A stretch of 64,000 nucleotides of DNA from positions 868,001-932,000 of the forward strand of contig NZ_LT615367.1 in assembly GCF_900095885.1 (NCBI RefSeq), in the 5' to 3' direction. The notes beneath the pieces were generated by a model, which was given only the letters and a program-made list of their open reading frames with translations, had not been told where the DNA came from and searched no databases. Origin of the DNA: Dickeya aquatica (GTDB taxonomy: Bacteria > Pseudomonadota > Gammaproteobacteria > Enterobacterales > Enterobacteriaceae). The translations under genes and the position numbers were made by a program. This document shows, piece by piece, positions 10,353 through 20,425 of the stretch. Each line of letters opens with the position of its first letter. The first letter of the stretch is position 1.

Positions 10353-10559
10353 AGCCCGTCCTTAATAACTGTATGAAATTTTTGCGAACCTCAAAGAGGA
10401 TACTCGTTCGGGGCAGTCAGTGAAGTAAAGAATCGCTATATCTATATGTTCTGAGGAAATATGTTTTCCTCAATTTCTGGTTATACCCGCAATACGCTTG
10501 CCTGTGGGGGGATTGCGCATTATCCCGGCGTAGCAGGCAAGTTGCGCCGGGGCTTATGG

Positions 10560-11330
10560 TCAATGCGCGTGCGATGAGCCAGCAAGATGGCGATAGTTAT
10601 CCACCCACAGCGCAGTCGCGCCACACACCGCCACCGGCATAATGAGCAGATTCAGCAAGGGCACCATGGTACACAGGCTGACCAGTGCCCCGAACTGCAA
10701 ATGGGTCAGCTTGCGCTGGCGCAGAGCCTGGCGCATGGCCGGAAAGCTGACTTTGTGGTTATCGAAGGGATAATCACAATACTGGATGGTCAACATCCAG
10801 GCACCGAACAAAAACCACAGTACCGGTATGACTGTCTGACCTACACCGGGGATAAAGTAGAGCAGTACCAGCACCAAAGCGCGTGGTAAATAATAGGCCA
10901 GTTTTTGCGTTTCACGTTTCAGAATGCGTGGAATATCTTTGGCGATATCCATCATGCCTGCGCTGGGTAACGCTTGACCGGTTAGCCTGGCTTCCAGGTG
11001 CTCTGCCAGTAACCCGTTGAACGGTGAGGCTATCAGGTTAGCGAGTGTGCTGAAAAAATAGCTAAATACCAGCAACACAAAGACGGTGACCAGTGGCCAA
11101 AGCAGGTAGCTCAGCCATTGCAGCCAGCCTGGAATATGCGTCATTAACTGCGGGATCCACTCCCCCAACCGGTGAAAGAGCCACCAGAATGCGCTTCCCA
11201 TTATCAGAATGTTTACCAACAGGGGAAGCAGAACAAAACGGCGGATGCCGGGAAGGGACAGCAACTGCCAGCCCTGGAGAAAGTAATGCAGGCCACTGTG
11301 TTTGCGATCAAGCTGTTGCGTGTAAGACAT
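10560..11330 (-). CDS. cysZ: Sulfate transporter CysZ
   Basis: Inner-membrane sulfate permease that supplies the cysteine pathway, 256 aa. Several long hydrophobic helices are visible ([83 protein letters not shown]) together with the family sequence [19 protein letters not shown]. It lies upstream of cysK and divergent from zipA, the same arrangement as in E. coli. Confidence 0.96.
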   Translation of the reverse strand: MSYTQQLDRKHSGLHYFLQGWQLLSLPGIRRFVLLPLLVNILIMGSAFWWLFHRLGEWIPQLMTHIPGWLQWLSYLLWPLVTVFVLLVFSYFFSTLANLIASPFNGLLAEHLEARLTGQALPSAGMMDIAKDIPRILKRETQKLAYYLPRALVLVLLYFIPGVGQTVIPVLWFLFGAWMLTIQYCDYPFDNHKVSFPAMRQALRQRKLTHLQFGALVSLCTMVPLLNLLIMPVAVCGATALWVDNYRHLAGSSHAH

Positions 11331-11568
11331 GGTGCTGTTCTCACCGTATGATATGCAGGTGACGGCATCATATCGGGAGGGCTTTCAACTGGCTAGCGGC
11401 GATTTGCATGAAAAAACCGCAAAAAAATGCCACCGATTGATCTTTATTATCATAAACTATCGCCCAGACTTGCACTTGGCTACACAGGCAAATACAGTTA
11501 GGGGTATGTGTATTTGCCGTTGTGGCAATGTGCCATTTAGGCAATGTATAGGAATAACTGGGATAGCA

Positions 11569-12492
11569 ATGATGCAGGACCTGCGTCTAATCTTAATCGT
11601 TGTTGGCGCGATCGCAATTATCGCACTGTTATTGCATGGTCTTTGGACCAGCCGTAAAGAGCGCTCGTCCCTTTTCCGCGATCGTCCCGTTAAACGTCTG
11701 AAGCCCAAGCGTGATGACGCTGTGCTCGACGAGCCGGAAGAGGGCGTAGGTGATGTGCGTGTCACCGCTTCTCGCGCCTCGGGTACGCCCAATTTTAGCC
11801 AATATGATGAGCGTGCCTCCGTGCCAGAGGCTCGTCAGGAACCCGCGCTTTACGATCCGTTGCTGGATGACTCCGCGCCACCTGCACCGGATAATACGCA
11901 TGTCCGTGCGCAAACCGCCGCCCCCGTACCGCCCCAGCCTGTTTATCACCCGTCTCAACCGGTTGCTCCGGTGGTTAACGAGCCTGCACCGCTGTCCTCA
12001 CCACCGCCGTCTGTGCCGGGGGGCAACCAGTTCAGGCAATCGATGCAGCATGAAGCGATTCGTGAAGTTGTATTGGTGTTGCATGTTGCGGCGCATCAGG
12101 GTGGGGTTATCGGTGGCGAGCTGTTGCTGCAAAGCGTGTTACAAGCCGGGTTTCAGTTTGGCGAAATGAATATCTTTCATCGTCACGTCAATCCTTCGGG
12201 GAGTGGCCCGGTACTGTTCAGTCTGGCAAATATGGTGAAGCCCGGCTCATTTAATGTGGATGCGATGGCTGAATTTAGTACGCCAGGGGTATCGATTTTT
12301 ATGATGGTGCCTTCTTACGGTGATGCCAGTCAGAATTTTAAATTGATGTTGCAGTCAGCACAGCGTATTGCTGACGATGTAGGCGGCGTGGTGCTGGATG
12401 ATGAGCGCCGTTTGATGACGCCGCAGAAAGTTGAGGCGTATAAAGGCCGTATCCGCGATGTGCTGAGGGCCAATAGCGCGCAGGATGCGTAA
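11569..12492 (+). CDS. zipA: Cell division protein ZipA
   Basis: Essential division protein that tethers FtsZ to the inner membrane. The N-terminal anchor [17 protein letters not shown] is nearly identical to E. coli. A charged region and a Pro/Gln-rich linker follow, then the FtsZ-binding C-terminal domain ([58 protein letters not shown]). I start at the ATG-ATG at 11569 (307 aa); longer in-frame extension to 11329 overlaps cysZ and has no homology. In E. coli ligA follows zipA closely; here a terminator and yjeH follow instead. Confidence 0.97.
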   Translation: MMQDLRLILIVVGAIAIIALLLHGLWTSRKERSSLFRDRPVKRLKPKRDDAVLDEPEEGVGDVRVTASRASGTPNFSQYDERASVPEARQEPALYDPLLDDSAPPAPDNTHVRAQTAAPVPPQPVYHPSQPVAPVVNEPAPLSSPPPSVPGGNQFRQSMQHEAIREVVLVLHVAAHQGGVIGGELLLQSVLQAGFQFGEMNIFHRHVNPSGSGPVLFSLANMVKPGSFNVDAMAEFSTPGVSIFMMVPSYGDASQNFKLMLQSAQRIADDVGGVVLDDERRLMTPQKVEAYKGRIRDVLRANSAQDA

Positions 12493-12514
12493 TTCCCGCA
12501 TGTACTGTGCGATG

Positions 12515-12540
12515 AAGCCTCCGCTTGCGGGGGCTTTTTT
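12515..12540 (+). terminator. Intrinsic terminator downstream of zipA
   Basis: AAGCC-T-CCGC pairs with GCGG-G-GGCTT across a short TTGC-type loop and is followed by six T residues, 23 bp after the zipA stop. Confidence 0.85.
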
Positions 12541-12704
12541 ACTCTTATGCCTTTTACCCTTGTGTGTTTTACCTCGTTTCGATGTTGTAACGGTGATGGC
12601 GTAATCGCTGGCTGGTTTACTTGAATCAGACTGGCATTATCCATACGCCACGCACGTCGGTATGGGAGAGGGGCAAGGATAGCATTAACCACAAGGTCGA
12701 TACC

Positions 12705-13964
12705 GTGAGTCATTCTCAGACGTTAAAACAGGAGTTGGGGTTAGTACAGGGCATTGGTTTACTGTCTACCTCTTTGCTCGGCACCGGAGTATTCGCTGTT
12801 CCGGCGTTGGTTGCAGAACAGTCGCGCGGCGACAGTCTATGGGCCTGGCCGCTGCTGATTATGCTGGTGTTTCCTATTGCGATTGCATTTGCCTCGCTTG
12901 GCCGACACTACCCTAATGCCGGTGGCGCCGCGCATTTTGTCAATCTGGCATTTGGGCCACGGCTTGCCCGCGTCACCGGCTGGTTGTTTTTATCCGTTAT
13001 CCCGGTCGGGCTGCCGGCGGCAATGCAAATTGCCGCCGGTTTTTGGCAGGCGGCGTTTGGTCTTAGCGCGACAGGGTTGCTGTGGGTGCAGTTGTTGACG
13101 CTGGCGGCCATCTGGCTACTGGGGTTGCGTAGTGCAGGCTCCAGTGCGGTGATTCAAACGTTGATAGCGGTGTTGGTTGTGTTGTTGGTTGCGGCTATAT
13201 GGTGGAAAGGTGATATCGCGCTCACTCAGATCCCCTGGCCTGCGCTGTCTGAGATCAACGCACCGGTGATGCTTGATGCGCTGGCGGTGATGTTCTGGTG
13301 TTTTGTCGGGCTGGAAGCCTTTGCCCATCTGGCGACGGAATTTACCTCACCACAGCGCGATTTTCCACGCGCATTATTGATAGGTATGTTACTTGCCGGT
13401 GCGGTTTACTGGGGCTGTACTGTGGTGGTGCTGCACTTTGCAGCCTATGGCCCACATCAGGCGGCAACAGCATCCCTTCCGGGTATTGTGGTGCGTTTGT
13501 TTGGTGAACACGCACTTTGGCTGGCGTGTATCGTCGGCTACCTTGCCTGTTTTGCCAGCGTGAATATCTACACGCAAGGCTTCGCCCGGCTGGTCTGGTC
13601 ACAGGCTCCGGCGGGAAGCCGTCTGGCTCAGTTATCAGCAGCCCGTGCACCGGCAAATGCGCTGTCTCTGGTGGTTGCCTGCTGCCTTGTTTGCTGCCTT
13701 GGTATCTACTGGTTGCAACTGCCGCTGTCGGTATTGATTGTTTACGCGAACGGTATTTTTATCCTGATTTATCTGCTGTGCATGTTGGCCGGGTGCCGTC
13801 TGTTGCGTGGGCGTTCCCGTGTGATGGCGTGGATTGGCAGTGTGTTATGTGCAGCCCTGTTGCTGACGCTGGGAACAAAAGCGTGGTACGCCTTGTTGAT
13901 GCTGGCGGTGCTGTGGTGGGGATTGCCTGTCAGAAAAGCGGCACAACCAGAGCCAGAGCGGTAA
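12705..13964 (+). CDS. yjeH: L-methionine/branched-chain amino acid exporter YjeH
   Basis: APC-superfamily inner-membrane exporter of 419 aa (E. coli YjeH is 418). Recognised by LKQELGLVQGIGLLSTSLLG near the N-terminus, then GTGVFAVPAL, GWLFLSVIPVGLPAAMQIAA, MFWCFVGLEAFAHLATEF, FPRALLIGMLLAG and YANGIFILIYLLCMLAGC; about 12 membrane helices. I choose GTG at 12705, 7 nt after an AAGGT ribosome-binding site; an in-frame ATG at 12621 would add 28 unconserved residues. It lies where ligA is expected after zipA. Confidence 0.93.
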   Translation: MSHSQTLKQELGLVQGIGLLSTSLLGTGVFAVPALVAEQSRGDSLWAWPLLIMLVFPIAIAFASLGRHYPNAGGAAHFVNLAFGPRLARVTGWLFLSVIPVGLPAAMQIAAGFWQAAFGLSATGLLWVQLLTLAAIWLLGLRSAGSSAVIQTLIAVLVVLLVAAIWWKGDIALTQIPWPALSEINAPVMLDALAVMFWCFVGLEAFAHLATEFTSPQRDFPRALLIGMLLAGAVYWGCTVVVLHFAAYGPHQAATASLPGIVVRLFGEHALWLACIVGYLACFASVNIYTQGFARLVWSQAPAGSRLAQLSAARAPANALSLVVACCLVCCLGIYWLQLPLSVLIVYANGIFILIYLLCMLAGCRLLRGRSRVMAWIGSVLCAALLLTLGTKAWYALLMLAVLWWGLPVRKAAQPEPER

Positions 13965-14033
13965 TACCGATAACGTTCATCACGCTTGTCTGGCGTAGTT
14001 GTCCCGCTGATGCAGTGAAACTCCATGATTCAA

Positions 14034-14066
14034 CTGACAGGATAGGGGAAGCCCCAGTCCTGTCAG
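14034..14066. terminator. Hairpin between convergent yjeH and ubiK
   Basis: CTGACAGGA and TCCTGTCAG pair perfectly (9 bp) and enclose a second GGGG-AAG-CCCC stem. No U-tract follows on either strand, so it may stop transcription in a factor-assisted way or protect 3' ends. Confidence 0.5.
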
Positions 14067-14072
14067 AGAATG

Positions 14073-14357
14073 TTACTGCGGGTCGGCTGGCGGCTGTAGC
14101 GTGGTTTCACTGGCGGCCGCTTTAGCTTCCAGGGCTGCTAAACGTTGCTCAAGGTGCGCCAGTTTTTCGCGTGAGCGCAGCAGCACCTGAGTCTGGATAT
14201 CAAACTCTTCACGGCTGACCAGATCGAGTTTGCTTAATTGCGACTGCAACACCTGACGAATTTTTTTCTCCACATCTTCGCCAAATTCCCGGATGCCTTT
14301 TGGCATGGATTCCTGCACCTGACGGGCCATCTGCTCTAATTTTTTCGGGTCGATCAT
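14073..14357 (-). CDS. ubiK: Ubiquinone biosynthesis accessory factor UbiK
   Basis: Small (94 aa) accessory factor (former YqiC, BMFP family) that with UbiJ organises the soluble ubiquinone-biosynthesis complex. It begins [19 protein letters not shown] and has a C-terminal coiled coil ([20 protein letters not shown]). It is adjacent to and divergent from the riboswitch-ribB unit, as in E. coli. Confidence 0.95.
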   Translation of the reverse strand: MIDPKKLEQMARQVQESMPKGIREFGEDVEKKIRQVLQSQLSKLDLVSREEFDIQTQVLLRSREKLAHLEQRLAALEAKAAASETTLQPPADPQ

Positions 14358-14523
14358 GACGCTTTCCTGAATGGTTTGACGATATGGCGGACAGACTCAA
14401 GTGTACTGCCTGGCGGGCCTGGTATAAACAAAAAGTGATTTTCATTGCGTGAATTTTGCGATCTTTGCTCGGGCTTATGGATTGCCCGCTCTGTCAGTTA
14501 GCGTTATAGTAATTACGTTTATT

Positions 14524-14671
14524 CTCAGGGCGGGGTGTAATTCCCCACCGGCGGTAAACCAGTTCAAGCCTCAGGCTTACTGGAAGCCCGCGAGCGCTCA
14601 GACAGTCGTCTGAGGTCAGCAGATCCGGTGAAATTCCGGGGCCGACGGTAATAGTCCGGATGGGAGAGAGT
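14524..14671 (+). ncRNA. FMN riboswitch (RFN element)
   Basis: The conserved RFN blocks are all visible: the 5' strand CTCAGGGCGGGGTG, CCCCACCGGCGGTAA, AGCCCGCGAGCG, GGTCAGCAGATCCGGTG, TTCCGGGGCCGACGG and the closing GGATGGGAGAGAG. It lies 158 bp upstream of ribB. Binding of FMN should lower ribB expression, probably at translation initiation, because I see no convincing U-tract terminator before ribB. Confidence 0.96.
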
Positions 14672-14828
14672 AACGAGTTGCGACAGGCACGCTGCCTGCA
14701 TGCGTTATTTTACGCTTTTGTCCGTCGTCTGGGGGGTGATGATATCCACCCGCAGGCTGTGGTACAAAACGACTCCTCAAGTTCGCCCTGATTCTGGTAA
14801 TCCATATAAAAATTGAGGTTTTTTTACC

Positions 14829-15482
14829 ATGAATCAGACTTTACTTTCCGAGTTTGGTACTCCTGCTGAACGTGTTGAGCTGGCGCTGGAAGCATTACGC
14901 CAGGGGCGTGGCGTAATGGTGCTCGACGATGAAGACAGGGAAAACGAGGGCGACATGATTTTTGCTGCTGAAACCATGACGGTTGAGCAGATGGCACTGA
15001 CCATTCGTCACGGCAGCGGTATCGTGTGCCTGTGTATCACCGAAGAGCGTCGCCAGAAGCTGGAACTGCCGATGATGGTGGAAAATAACTCCAGCCACTA
15101 TCAAACGGCGTTTACCGTCACCATTGAAGCCGCTGAAGGCGTCACAACGGGAGTGTCCGCGTCCGATCGCCTGACCACCGTGCGAGCAGCCATTGCCGAT
15201 GGCGCGCGCCCGAGCGATCTAAACCGCCCCGGTCATGTATTCCCATTGCGTGCCCAACCCGGTGGCGTGCTGGTTCGCGGTGGTCATACGGAAGCCACCG
15301 TTGATTTAATGCGTCTGGCTGGCTTTAAGCCATTTGGGGTGCTGTGTGAGCTGACTAACGATGACGGCTCCATGGCGCGAGCGCCGGAGGTTATCGCGTT
15401 TGCCAAACAGCACAACATGCCAGTGCTGACGATTGAAGATCTGGTCGCGTATCGTCAGGCAACGGAGCGTAAAGCGAGCTGA
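14829..15482 (+). CDS. ribB: 3,4-dihydroxy-2-butanone 4-phosphate synthase
   Basis: Riboflavin pathway enzyme that converts ribulose 5-phosphate to 3,4-dihydroxy-2-butanone 4-phosphate and formate (Mg2+ dependent). The monofunctional 217-aa form has the acidic loop [16 protein letters not shown], the catalytic region [13 protein letters not shown] and the phosphate-binding [15 protein letters not shown]. Expression is under the upstream FMN riboswitch. Confidence 0.98.
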   Translation: MNQTLLSEFGTPAERVELALEALRQGRGVMVLDDEDRENEGDMIFAAETMTVEQMALTIRHGSGIVCLCITEERRQKLELPMMVENNSSHYQTAFTVTIEAAEGVTTGVSASDRLTTVRAAIADGARPSDLNRPGHVFPLRAQPGGVLVRGGHTEATVDLMRLAGFKPFGVLCELTNDDGSMARAPEVIAFAKQHNMPVLTIEDLVAYRQATERKAS

Positions 15483-15523
15483 TAGCCAGGGCGCGCGATT
15501 TTATTTTCTCTTCCCGTTTTTTC

Positions 15524-15549
15524 TTCAAGGCCGTTTTTGCGGCCTTGAA
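15524..15549. terminator. Hairpin between convergent ribB and tehB
   Basis: TTCAAGGCCG/CGGCCTTGAA, 10-bp perfect stem with loop TTTTTG. It is between convergent genes but lacks a downstream U-tract on both strands, so terminator function is tentative. Confidence 0.45.
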
Positions 15550-15598
15550 ATCTGCGGGCTGCAAGGCATCATGCGCCTGCTGTCCCGCAGGCTCAACG

Positions 15599-16474
15599 TT
15601 AGTCCGGTTTACGGGCCAACAAGGTCGCAAAGCGCAATTTGATGCGTTTACCCTCCGCGTCCGTTTTGTGCAGTTCCCCCACCTCCTCGTTATATTTCAC
15701 AATCTCCCAGTCCCGGTAGTAATGACGCAATTCGTCATGTGCGAAGGTGAATGAGAAAGGCACCGGGCAGGGAAAATCCTCGGTGGACATCGCCGCGACA
15801 ATCAAATTGTGCCCGCCTGCCAGGGTGTGCGCCTGCATGTTCTCAATGATGGCAGGGATGCGTTCTCTGTTGAGAAACATAAACACCACGGTAGACAGGA
15901 TGAAATCATACTGATGATGAATATCGGCCTGGTTAATGTCGTGCACAAAGGTATCAATATGACTCAGTTGCTCGTCAGCGATAATGTCATTGAGCGCGTT
16001 GATACTGAGTGCATTTTTGTCACACGCGGTGACATCAAATCCTTTCAGGTTTAAATAGAGCGCGTTACGCCCGCCGCCGCAGCCAAGATCGAGTGCCTTA
16101 CCCGGTGTAAGATGGCGCACCGTTTCTATCACTTCGGAGTGGGTGCGCGTCAGGCCATATTTTTTGTGGTAATAGTCTTCGGCGCGGCAGTAAAAACTCA
16201 ACTGGCATTCCAAATCGTCAGACACGGCGACAATACGGTGCCAGCGCTGAGGTTCAATGTAAGGCGGCTGCTGGTGAATGGAAAATTGCAACACGGCCTC
16301 TTCTTCACCTTGCTCAGTCAGCAGGGCAAAGGTCAGCTCGCCTTTGAGAATATGTAGCCTGGCCCAGGTACTCTCTTGTGTGTTGTGTTTTTCCCGAAAC
16401 GCGGCGGGCAACGTTTCGCTGTTCCATTGCGGTAATTGTTTGTAGCACATCAACGCCGGTGTATCGCTCATCAT
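15599..16474 (-). CDS. tehB: Tellurite resistance methyltransferase TehB
   Basis: SAM-dependent methyltransferase implicated in tellurite resistance, 291 aa. The N-terminal third (to about residue 95; [22 protein letters not shown]) is a cupin-like domain seen in the long, Haemophilus-type TehB. The methyltransferase domain follows, with SAM motif [15 protein letters not shown], the acidic [10 protein letters not shown] and [13 protein letters not shown]. coli TehB lacks the N-terminal domain. A second ATG three bases in is equally possible. No tehA is adjacent. Confidence 0.92.
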   Translation of the reverse strand: MMSDTPALMCYKQLPQWNSETLPAAFREKHNTQESTWARLHILKGELTFALLTEQGEEEAVLQFSIHQQPPYIEPQRWHRIVAVSDDLECQLSFYCRAEDYYHKKYGLTRTHSEVIETVRHLTPGKALDLGCGGGRNALYLNLKGFDVTACDKNALSINALNDIIADEQLSHIDTFVHDINQADIHHQYDFILSTVVFMFLNRERIPAIIENMQAHTLAGGHNLIVAAMSTEDFPCPVPFSFTFAHDELRHYYRDWEIVKYNEEVGELHKTDAEGKRIKLRFATLLARKPD

Positions 16475-16696
16475 TCGCCCTCTTAATTTTTTTGCTGGCG
16501 TGCAGCCTTACGGGTGCTCGCGCGGATAAACATGTTGGTTGATGACCAGATTTATGATCATGGTTGATGAACATAGTGTATGCGCAGGAAGGGGCGGATG
16601 GCCATAAGTTGCATTAAAAATACATCAATTGAGTGGGGCCGTTTTCAGGCACAGGTATAAGCACCGTATCACGAGGTGTCAGCAATGTACCGATGG

Positions 16697-16735
16697 GGAA
16701 AAAACAACGGGGATGGCGCAGGCCATCCCCGTAAA
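16697..16735 (-). terminator. Intrinsic terminator downstream of the fumarase gene
   Basis: An 11-bp perfect stem ACGGGGATGGC/GCCATCCCCGT with a 4-nt loop, followed on the minus strand by TGTTTTTTCC. It lies 40-80 bp past the fumarase stop. The rest of 16475-16776 holds nothing else I can support. Confidence 0.88.
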
Positions 16736-16776
16736 ACAGTGGTCATAACACAACCGCTTAATTCGCTATCAATCAG

Positions 16777-18420
16777 TTAACCGCAGCGGTTGCACTGATT
16801 GGCCTGGATTATCTGGAAGAAATCGTTGCCTTTATCATCGACCAGAATAAAGGCAGGGAAATCTTCCACTTCGATTTTCCAGATAGCTTCCATACCCAGT
16901 TCTGGATACTCAACGCACTCCAGACTCTTGATGCTGTTTTGCGCCAGAATAGCCGCCGGGCCACCGATGCTGCCGAGGTAGAAGCCGCCGTGTTTCTTGC
17001 AGGCGTCGGTCACTTGCTGGCTGCGGTTGCCTTTTGCCAGCATCACCATGCTGCCGCCGTGCGATTGCAGTAAATCGACGTAGGAATCCATACGCCCTGC
17101 GGTGGTGGGGCCGAGTGAGCCTGAGGCATAGCCTTCCGGGGTTTTGGCCGGGCCTGCATAGTAAATCGGGTGATCTTTAACGTATTGCGGCAGGTCAGCG
17201 CCGCTATCGAGCAACTCTTTGAGCTTGGCATGGGCAATGTCACGCGCCACGATAATGGTGCCATTGAGCGACAGACGGGTGGAAACCGGGTACTGCGACA
17301 GGGTTTTGAGAATGTCTGCCATCGGGCGGTTTAAGTCGATGCGTACCACTTCGCCTTCACCGGCCTGACGCAGATGCTCGGGAATGTATTTACCCGGATT
17401 GGTTTCCAGTTGTTCCAGCCACAGTCCTTCACGGTTAATTTTGGCTTTGATGTTGCGGTCTGCCGAGCAGGATACCCCCATCCCGACCGGGCACGATGCG
17501 CCGTGGCGTGGCAGGCGGATAACACGCACGTCATGGGCGAAGTATTTACCGCCAAACTGCGCGCCCAGCCCCAGATTGCGCGCTTCTTCCAGCAGTTCCT
17601 GCTCCAGAACCACATCGCGGAAAGCCTGACCGTGTTCGTTTCCTTCGGTTGGCAACTCGTCATAATATTTGGTCGAAGCCAGTTTGACGGTTTTCAGCGT
17701 GCTTTCTGCCGAGGTGCCGCCGATAACAAAGGCAATATGGTACGGCGGGCAAGCCGCTGTGCCGAGCGAGCGCATTTTCTCTACCAGGAAGTTTTTCAGT
17801 TTCACCGGAGCGAGCAGGGCTTTGGTTTCCTGATACAGGTAGGTTTTGTTAGCCGAACCGCCACCTTTGGTGACGAACAGGAATTTGTACTCTTCGCCTT
17901 CGGTGCTATAGAGGTCTATCTGCGCGGGCAGGTTGGTGCCGGTGTTGACTTCTTTGTACATATCCAGCGCCGCGTTCTGGGAGTAGCGCAGGTTATCTTC
18001 GATAAAGGTGTTATACACCCCGCGCGACAATGCCTCGGCATCATCACCTCCTGTCCATACGCGCTGGCCTTTCTTGCCCACGATGATGGCGGTGCCGGTA
18101 TCCTGACAGGTTGGCAGAATGCCTTTGGCGGCAATTTCGGAGTTCCGCAGGAATTGCAATGCAACATAGCGATCGTTTTCGCTGGCTTGCGGGTCGCTCA
18201 GGATGTCAGCGACCTGCTGCTGATGCGCCGGGCGTAGCAGGAATGAGGCATCGTGAAAGGCCTGTTGTGCCAGCAGCGTTAACCCTTGCGGATCGACTTT
18301 CAGGATATCCTGACCTTCAAACTGACTGACCGAAACAAAATCACTGCTGATTAAACGGTATTCGGTTTTATCTTTCGCTAATGGAAACGGTTCTTGGTAA
18401 TAGAATGGTTTATTCGACAT
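16777..18420 (-). CDS. fumA: Class I (4Fe-4S) fumarate hydratase
   Basis: Interconverts fumarate and malate. At 547 aa it matches class I fumarases FumA/FumB. The three cluster-ligand cysteines appear in [24 protein letters not shown] and [12 protein letters not shown]. The C-terminal swivel domain carries [15 protein letters not shown] and [11 protein letters not shown]. FumA (aerobic) and FumB (anaerobic) cannot be told apart from the sequence alone, so the symbol is a family assignment. It stands alone on the minus strand with its own terminator. I saw no clear FNR or ArcA site in the 480-bp region upstream (18421-18901), which otherwise shows only CCGG-rich short repeats near 18840-18870. 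Confidence 0.93.
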   Translation of the reverse strand: MSNKPFYYQEPFPLAKDKTEYRLISSDFVSVSQFEGQDILKVDPQGLTLLAQQAFHDASFLLRPAHQQQVADILSDPQASENDRYVALQFLRNSEIAAKGILPTCQDTGTAIIVGKKGQRVWTGGDDAEALSRGVYNTFIEDNLRYSQNAALDMYKEVNTGTNLPAQIDLYSTEGEEYKFLFVTKGGGSANKTYLYQETKALLAPVKLKNFLVEKMRSLGTAACPPYHIAFVIGGTSAESTLKTVKLASTKYYDELPTEGNEHGQAFRDVVLEQELLEEARNLGLGAQFGGKYFAHDVRVIRLPRHGASCPVGMGVSCSADRNIKAKINREGLWLEQLETNPGKYIPEHLRQAGEGEVVRIDLNRPMADILKTLSQYPVSTRLSLNGTIIVARDIAHAKLKELLDSGADLPQYVKDHPIYYAGPAKTPEGYASGSLGPTTAGRMDSYVDLLQSHGGSMVMLAKGNRSQQVTDACKKHGGFYLGSIGGPAAILAQNSIKSLECVEYPELGMEAIWKIEVEDFPAFILVDDKGNDFFQIIQANQCNRCG

Positions 18421-18901
18421 TTTCTTCTCACTTGCAGCCGCATTATTGAGTCATTCACATCGGGTCTTATTTTCCGTCTAAGGCTTTTGCGCGGGTCTTA
18501 TTGTTGTGCCGTCTTGTTGTACCGCCGCCTTTGGCCTGACAACAAAAGCCATAAACGTGAGGTGATATTCCTTAAATTACGCAGGTACAGGCCGCATCGC
18601 CTGCCCGGCACACCTTTGAGGGATACCGACTCACATACTATGGCTTTATGCCTGGCAGTACCACGCCAACAAGTCACATTATTTTTATCTTCGTCATGTT
18701 TTTATCGAAAATATATCCTTAAAAAATTTATGGATTAGATGACACTCATCATTACCCCGGCGCATTGATATTAAGTCATTTATTTAATTTATTTAAGTGA
18801 GGTAGTGTGTCAGGTTTCAATAATATGACTGGTCAAAACAACCGATAACCGGATAAACCGGCAACCGGTATTTCGTGATGCGGGTGCTGCACGCTGTCGA
18901 G

Positions 18902-19768
18902 TCATTCTGTTTGCGCCAGCAGCGCATCAATCATCCATAACCCGGCAGGCCCTGGCGGAGCCGGGCGTGACCAGGCGATATCCACGGCAATGTGTTTTGG
19001 AAAACCACTCAGGTGCAACTCAACCAATTGGCCGGGGGCGTACTCCTTGACCAGCCAGCGCGGCAGCACACTCCAGCCAAACCCCTGTTCAGCCATTTCC
19101 AGCAGCATCAGGTAAGAAGGCGTTGACCAAATAGCGCTTTGTGCCTGTGGCCGGGCTCGCGGGCTGTAAGTGTGCAGGCACAACTGGCGCACCGTGGCGA
19201 GTTGCTCGTGCGTGACCTGCGGGGAATGCGCCAGCGCATGGCCTTTTGCCACGAACACCGCCATTTCGGTTTTTACCTGCAAACGGGAAACCGCAATATC
19301 GGTTGGATAGTGGGCACGGGCCTGTAACACCCCCACCTGAGCCCGCTCCGATTGCAGTAGCTCCAGCACGTCTTCATCTTCGGCTATCAGGCACTCAAAT
19401 TCGACTGCGGGAAAGCGCTCACCAAAGCGTTGCAGCACCGGGTAGTAGTGACGGCATTGCCAGGTATCCGACAGCACAAAGGTCAGGCGTGGCTCAACGT
19501 TGTCCGCCAGCCGGATAGCTAACTCATCCAGCGCTTCACTGGCAGCGAGAATTGCCCTGACATGACTGAGCACTTTACGGCCTTCATCCGTCAATACCGG
19601 TTGATGGCCGCGCCGGTCAAACAGTGTCAACCCCAAATCGGCTTCCAGATTCGCCACCGCCGTACTGACGGTGGACTGGCTTTTTTGCAGGTGCCGTGCA
19701 GCAGCGGAAAAAGAACCGCAATTGACTGTGGCGATAAATGCCAGCAGGGATTCAGGAGAGTATCGCAT
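18902..19768 (-). CDS. LysR-type regulator, divergent from a PACE efflux gene
   Basis: LysR-family transcription factor of 288 aa. The N-terminal winged HTH is clear (SFSAAARHLQKSQSTVSTAVANLEADLGLTLF split over residues 20-55, then RRGHQPVLTDEGRKVL); the rest is the inducer-binding domain. I start at ATG 19768, 5 nt after AGAGG; a GTG at 19774 would add two residues. It is divergent from a proteobacterial antimicrobial compound efflux (PACE) gene, the same arrangement as aceR-aceI in Acinetobacter, so it probably regulates that transporter. Confidence 0.88.
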   Translation of the reverse strand: MRYSPESLLAFIATVNCGSFSAAARHLQKSQSTVSTAVANLEADLGLTLFDRRGHQPVLTDEGRKVLSHVRAILAASEALDELAIRLADNVEPRLTFVLSDTWQCRHYYPVLQRFGERFPAVEFECLIAEDEDVLELLQSERAQVGVLQARAHYPTDIAVSRLQVKTEMAVFVAKGHALAHSPQVTHEQLATVRQLCLHTYSPRARPQAQSAIWSTPSYLMLLEMAEQGFGWSVLPRWLVKEYAPGQLVELHLSGFPKHIAVDIAWSRPAPPGPAGLWMIDALLAQTE

Positions 19769-19786
19769 GACCACCTCTATCGTTTT

Positions 19787-19831
19787 TTTAGATGGAAACT
19801 AATTTAACACTATTGGATATTTAGATGAAAA
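19787..19831. promoter_or_regulatory. Direct repeat in the LysR/PACE intergenic region
   Basis: TTTAGATGGAAA (19787-19798) and TTTAGATGAAAA (19820-19831) repeat with a 33-bp period (three helical turns) in the 106-bp divergent region. Candidate operator for the LysR protein. Confidence 0.4.
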
Positions 19832-19874
19832 TAGCACCCTCTGATGATTTTCGCACCAGCAGAAGGAGAAACGT

Positions 19875-20342
19875 ATGCAACAGCGAATGAAACAATCAGC
19901 CCGCCTGGTCCCGAAAACATGGCGTGAGCGGGTGCTCCATGCCGTGGGGTTTGAAGTGATGGCATTACTGATTTGTGCTCCGGTCGCGGCCTGGGTGCTG
20001 GATCGTCCAATCTTTCAGGTCGGCATCTTGTCGTTGCTATTATCCAGCGTGGCGATGCTGTGGAATGTGATTTATAACAGCGTGTTTGACTGGCTGTGGC
20101 CGGTCAGTCGCGTGGTTCGCACCCTGTGGGTGCGTATTGCCCATGCGCTGGGCTTTGAGGGCGGGTTTATTATTATTGGGCTACCGCTGGCGGCATGGAT
20201 GCTGAATATCACCCTGTGGCAGGCACTGGTGGTGGAAATCGGTTTCTTTTTGTTTTTCCTGCCCTATACCGTGGCCTATAACTGGTTGTATGACTTGCTG
20301 CGCGCCCGCTGGCTTGCCGTTGCACTGCCGGTGCGCCGATAA
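19875..20342 (+). CDS. PACE-family multidrug/biocide efflux transporter
   Basis: Inner-membrane transporter of 155 aa with two tandem bacterial transmembrane pair domains, four helices in all. Each half has the diagnostic pattern: RVLHAVGFEV...WNVIYNSVFDWL and RIAHALGFEGG...YTVAYNWLYD. The first-repeat Glu (residue 27, in GFE) corresponds to the proton-coupling Glu of AceI. PACE proteins export biocides such as chlorhexidine and probably natural polyamines. The gene has a good RBS (AGAAGGAGAAACGT) and a divergent LysR regulator. Confidence 0.93.
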   Translation: MQQRMKQSARLVPKTWRERVLHAVGFEVMALLICAPVAAWVLDRPIFQVGILSLLLSSVAMLWNVIYNSVFDWLWPVSRVVRTLWVRIAHALGFEGGFIIIGLPLAAWMLNITLWQALVVEIGFFLFFLPYTVAYNWLYDLLRARWLAVALPVRR

Positions 20343-20425
20343 CATCGCCTCAAGCCTGTTGGCTCACCCTGCCTTTTCGCCCCCGAATGTTTTAGCATTC
20401 CGGAGTCGTCGTTCGCTAAGACAAC

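Noticed and set aside
11329..11568. N-terminal extension of ZipA
   Set aside because: It overlaps cysZ and has no homology; the conserved anchor begins at 11569.
18394..18738. 114-codon open frame on the plus strand upstream of the fumarase gene
   Set aside because: It overlaps the fumarase start antisense, has no recognisable motif and no RBS.
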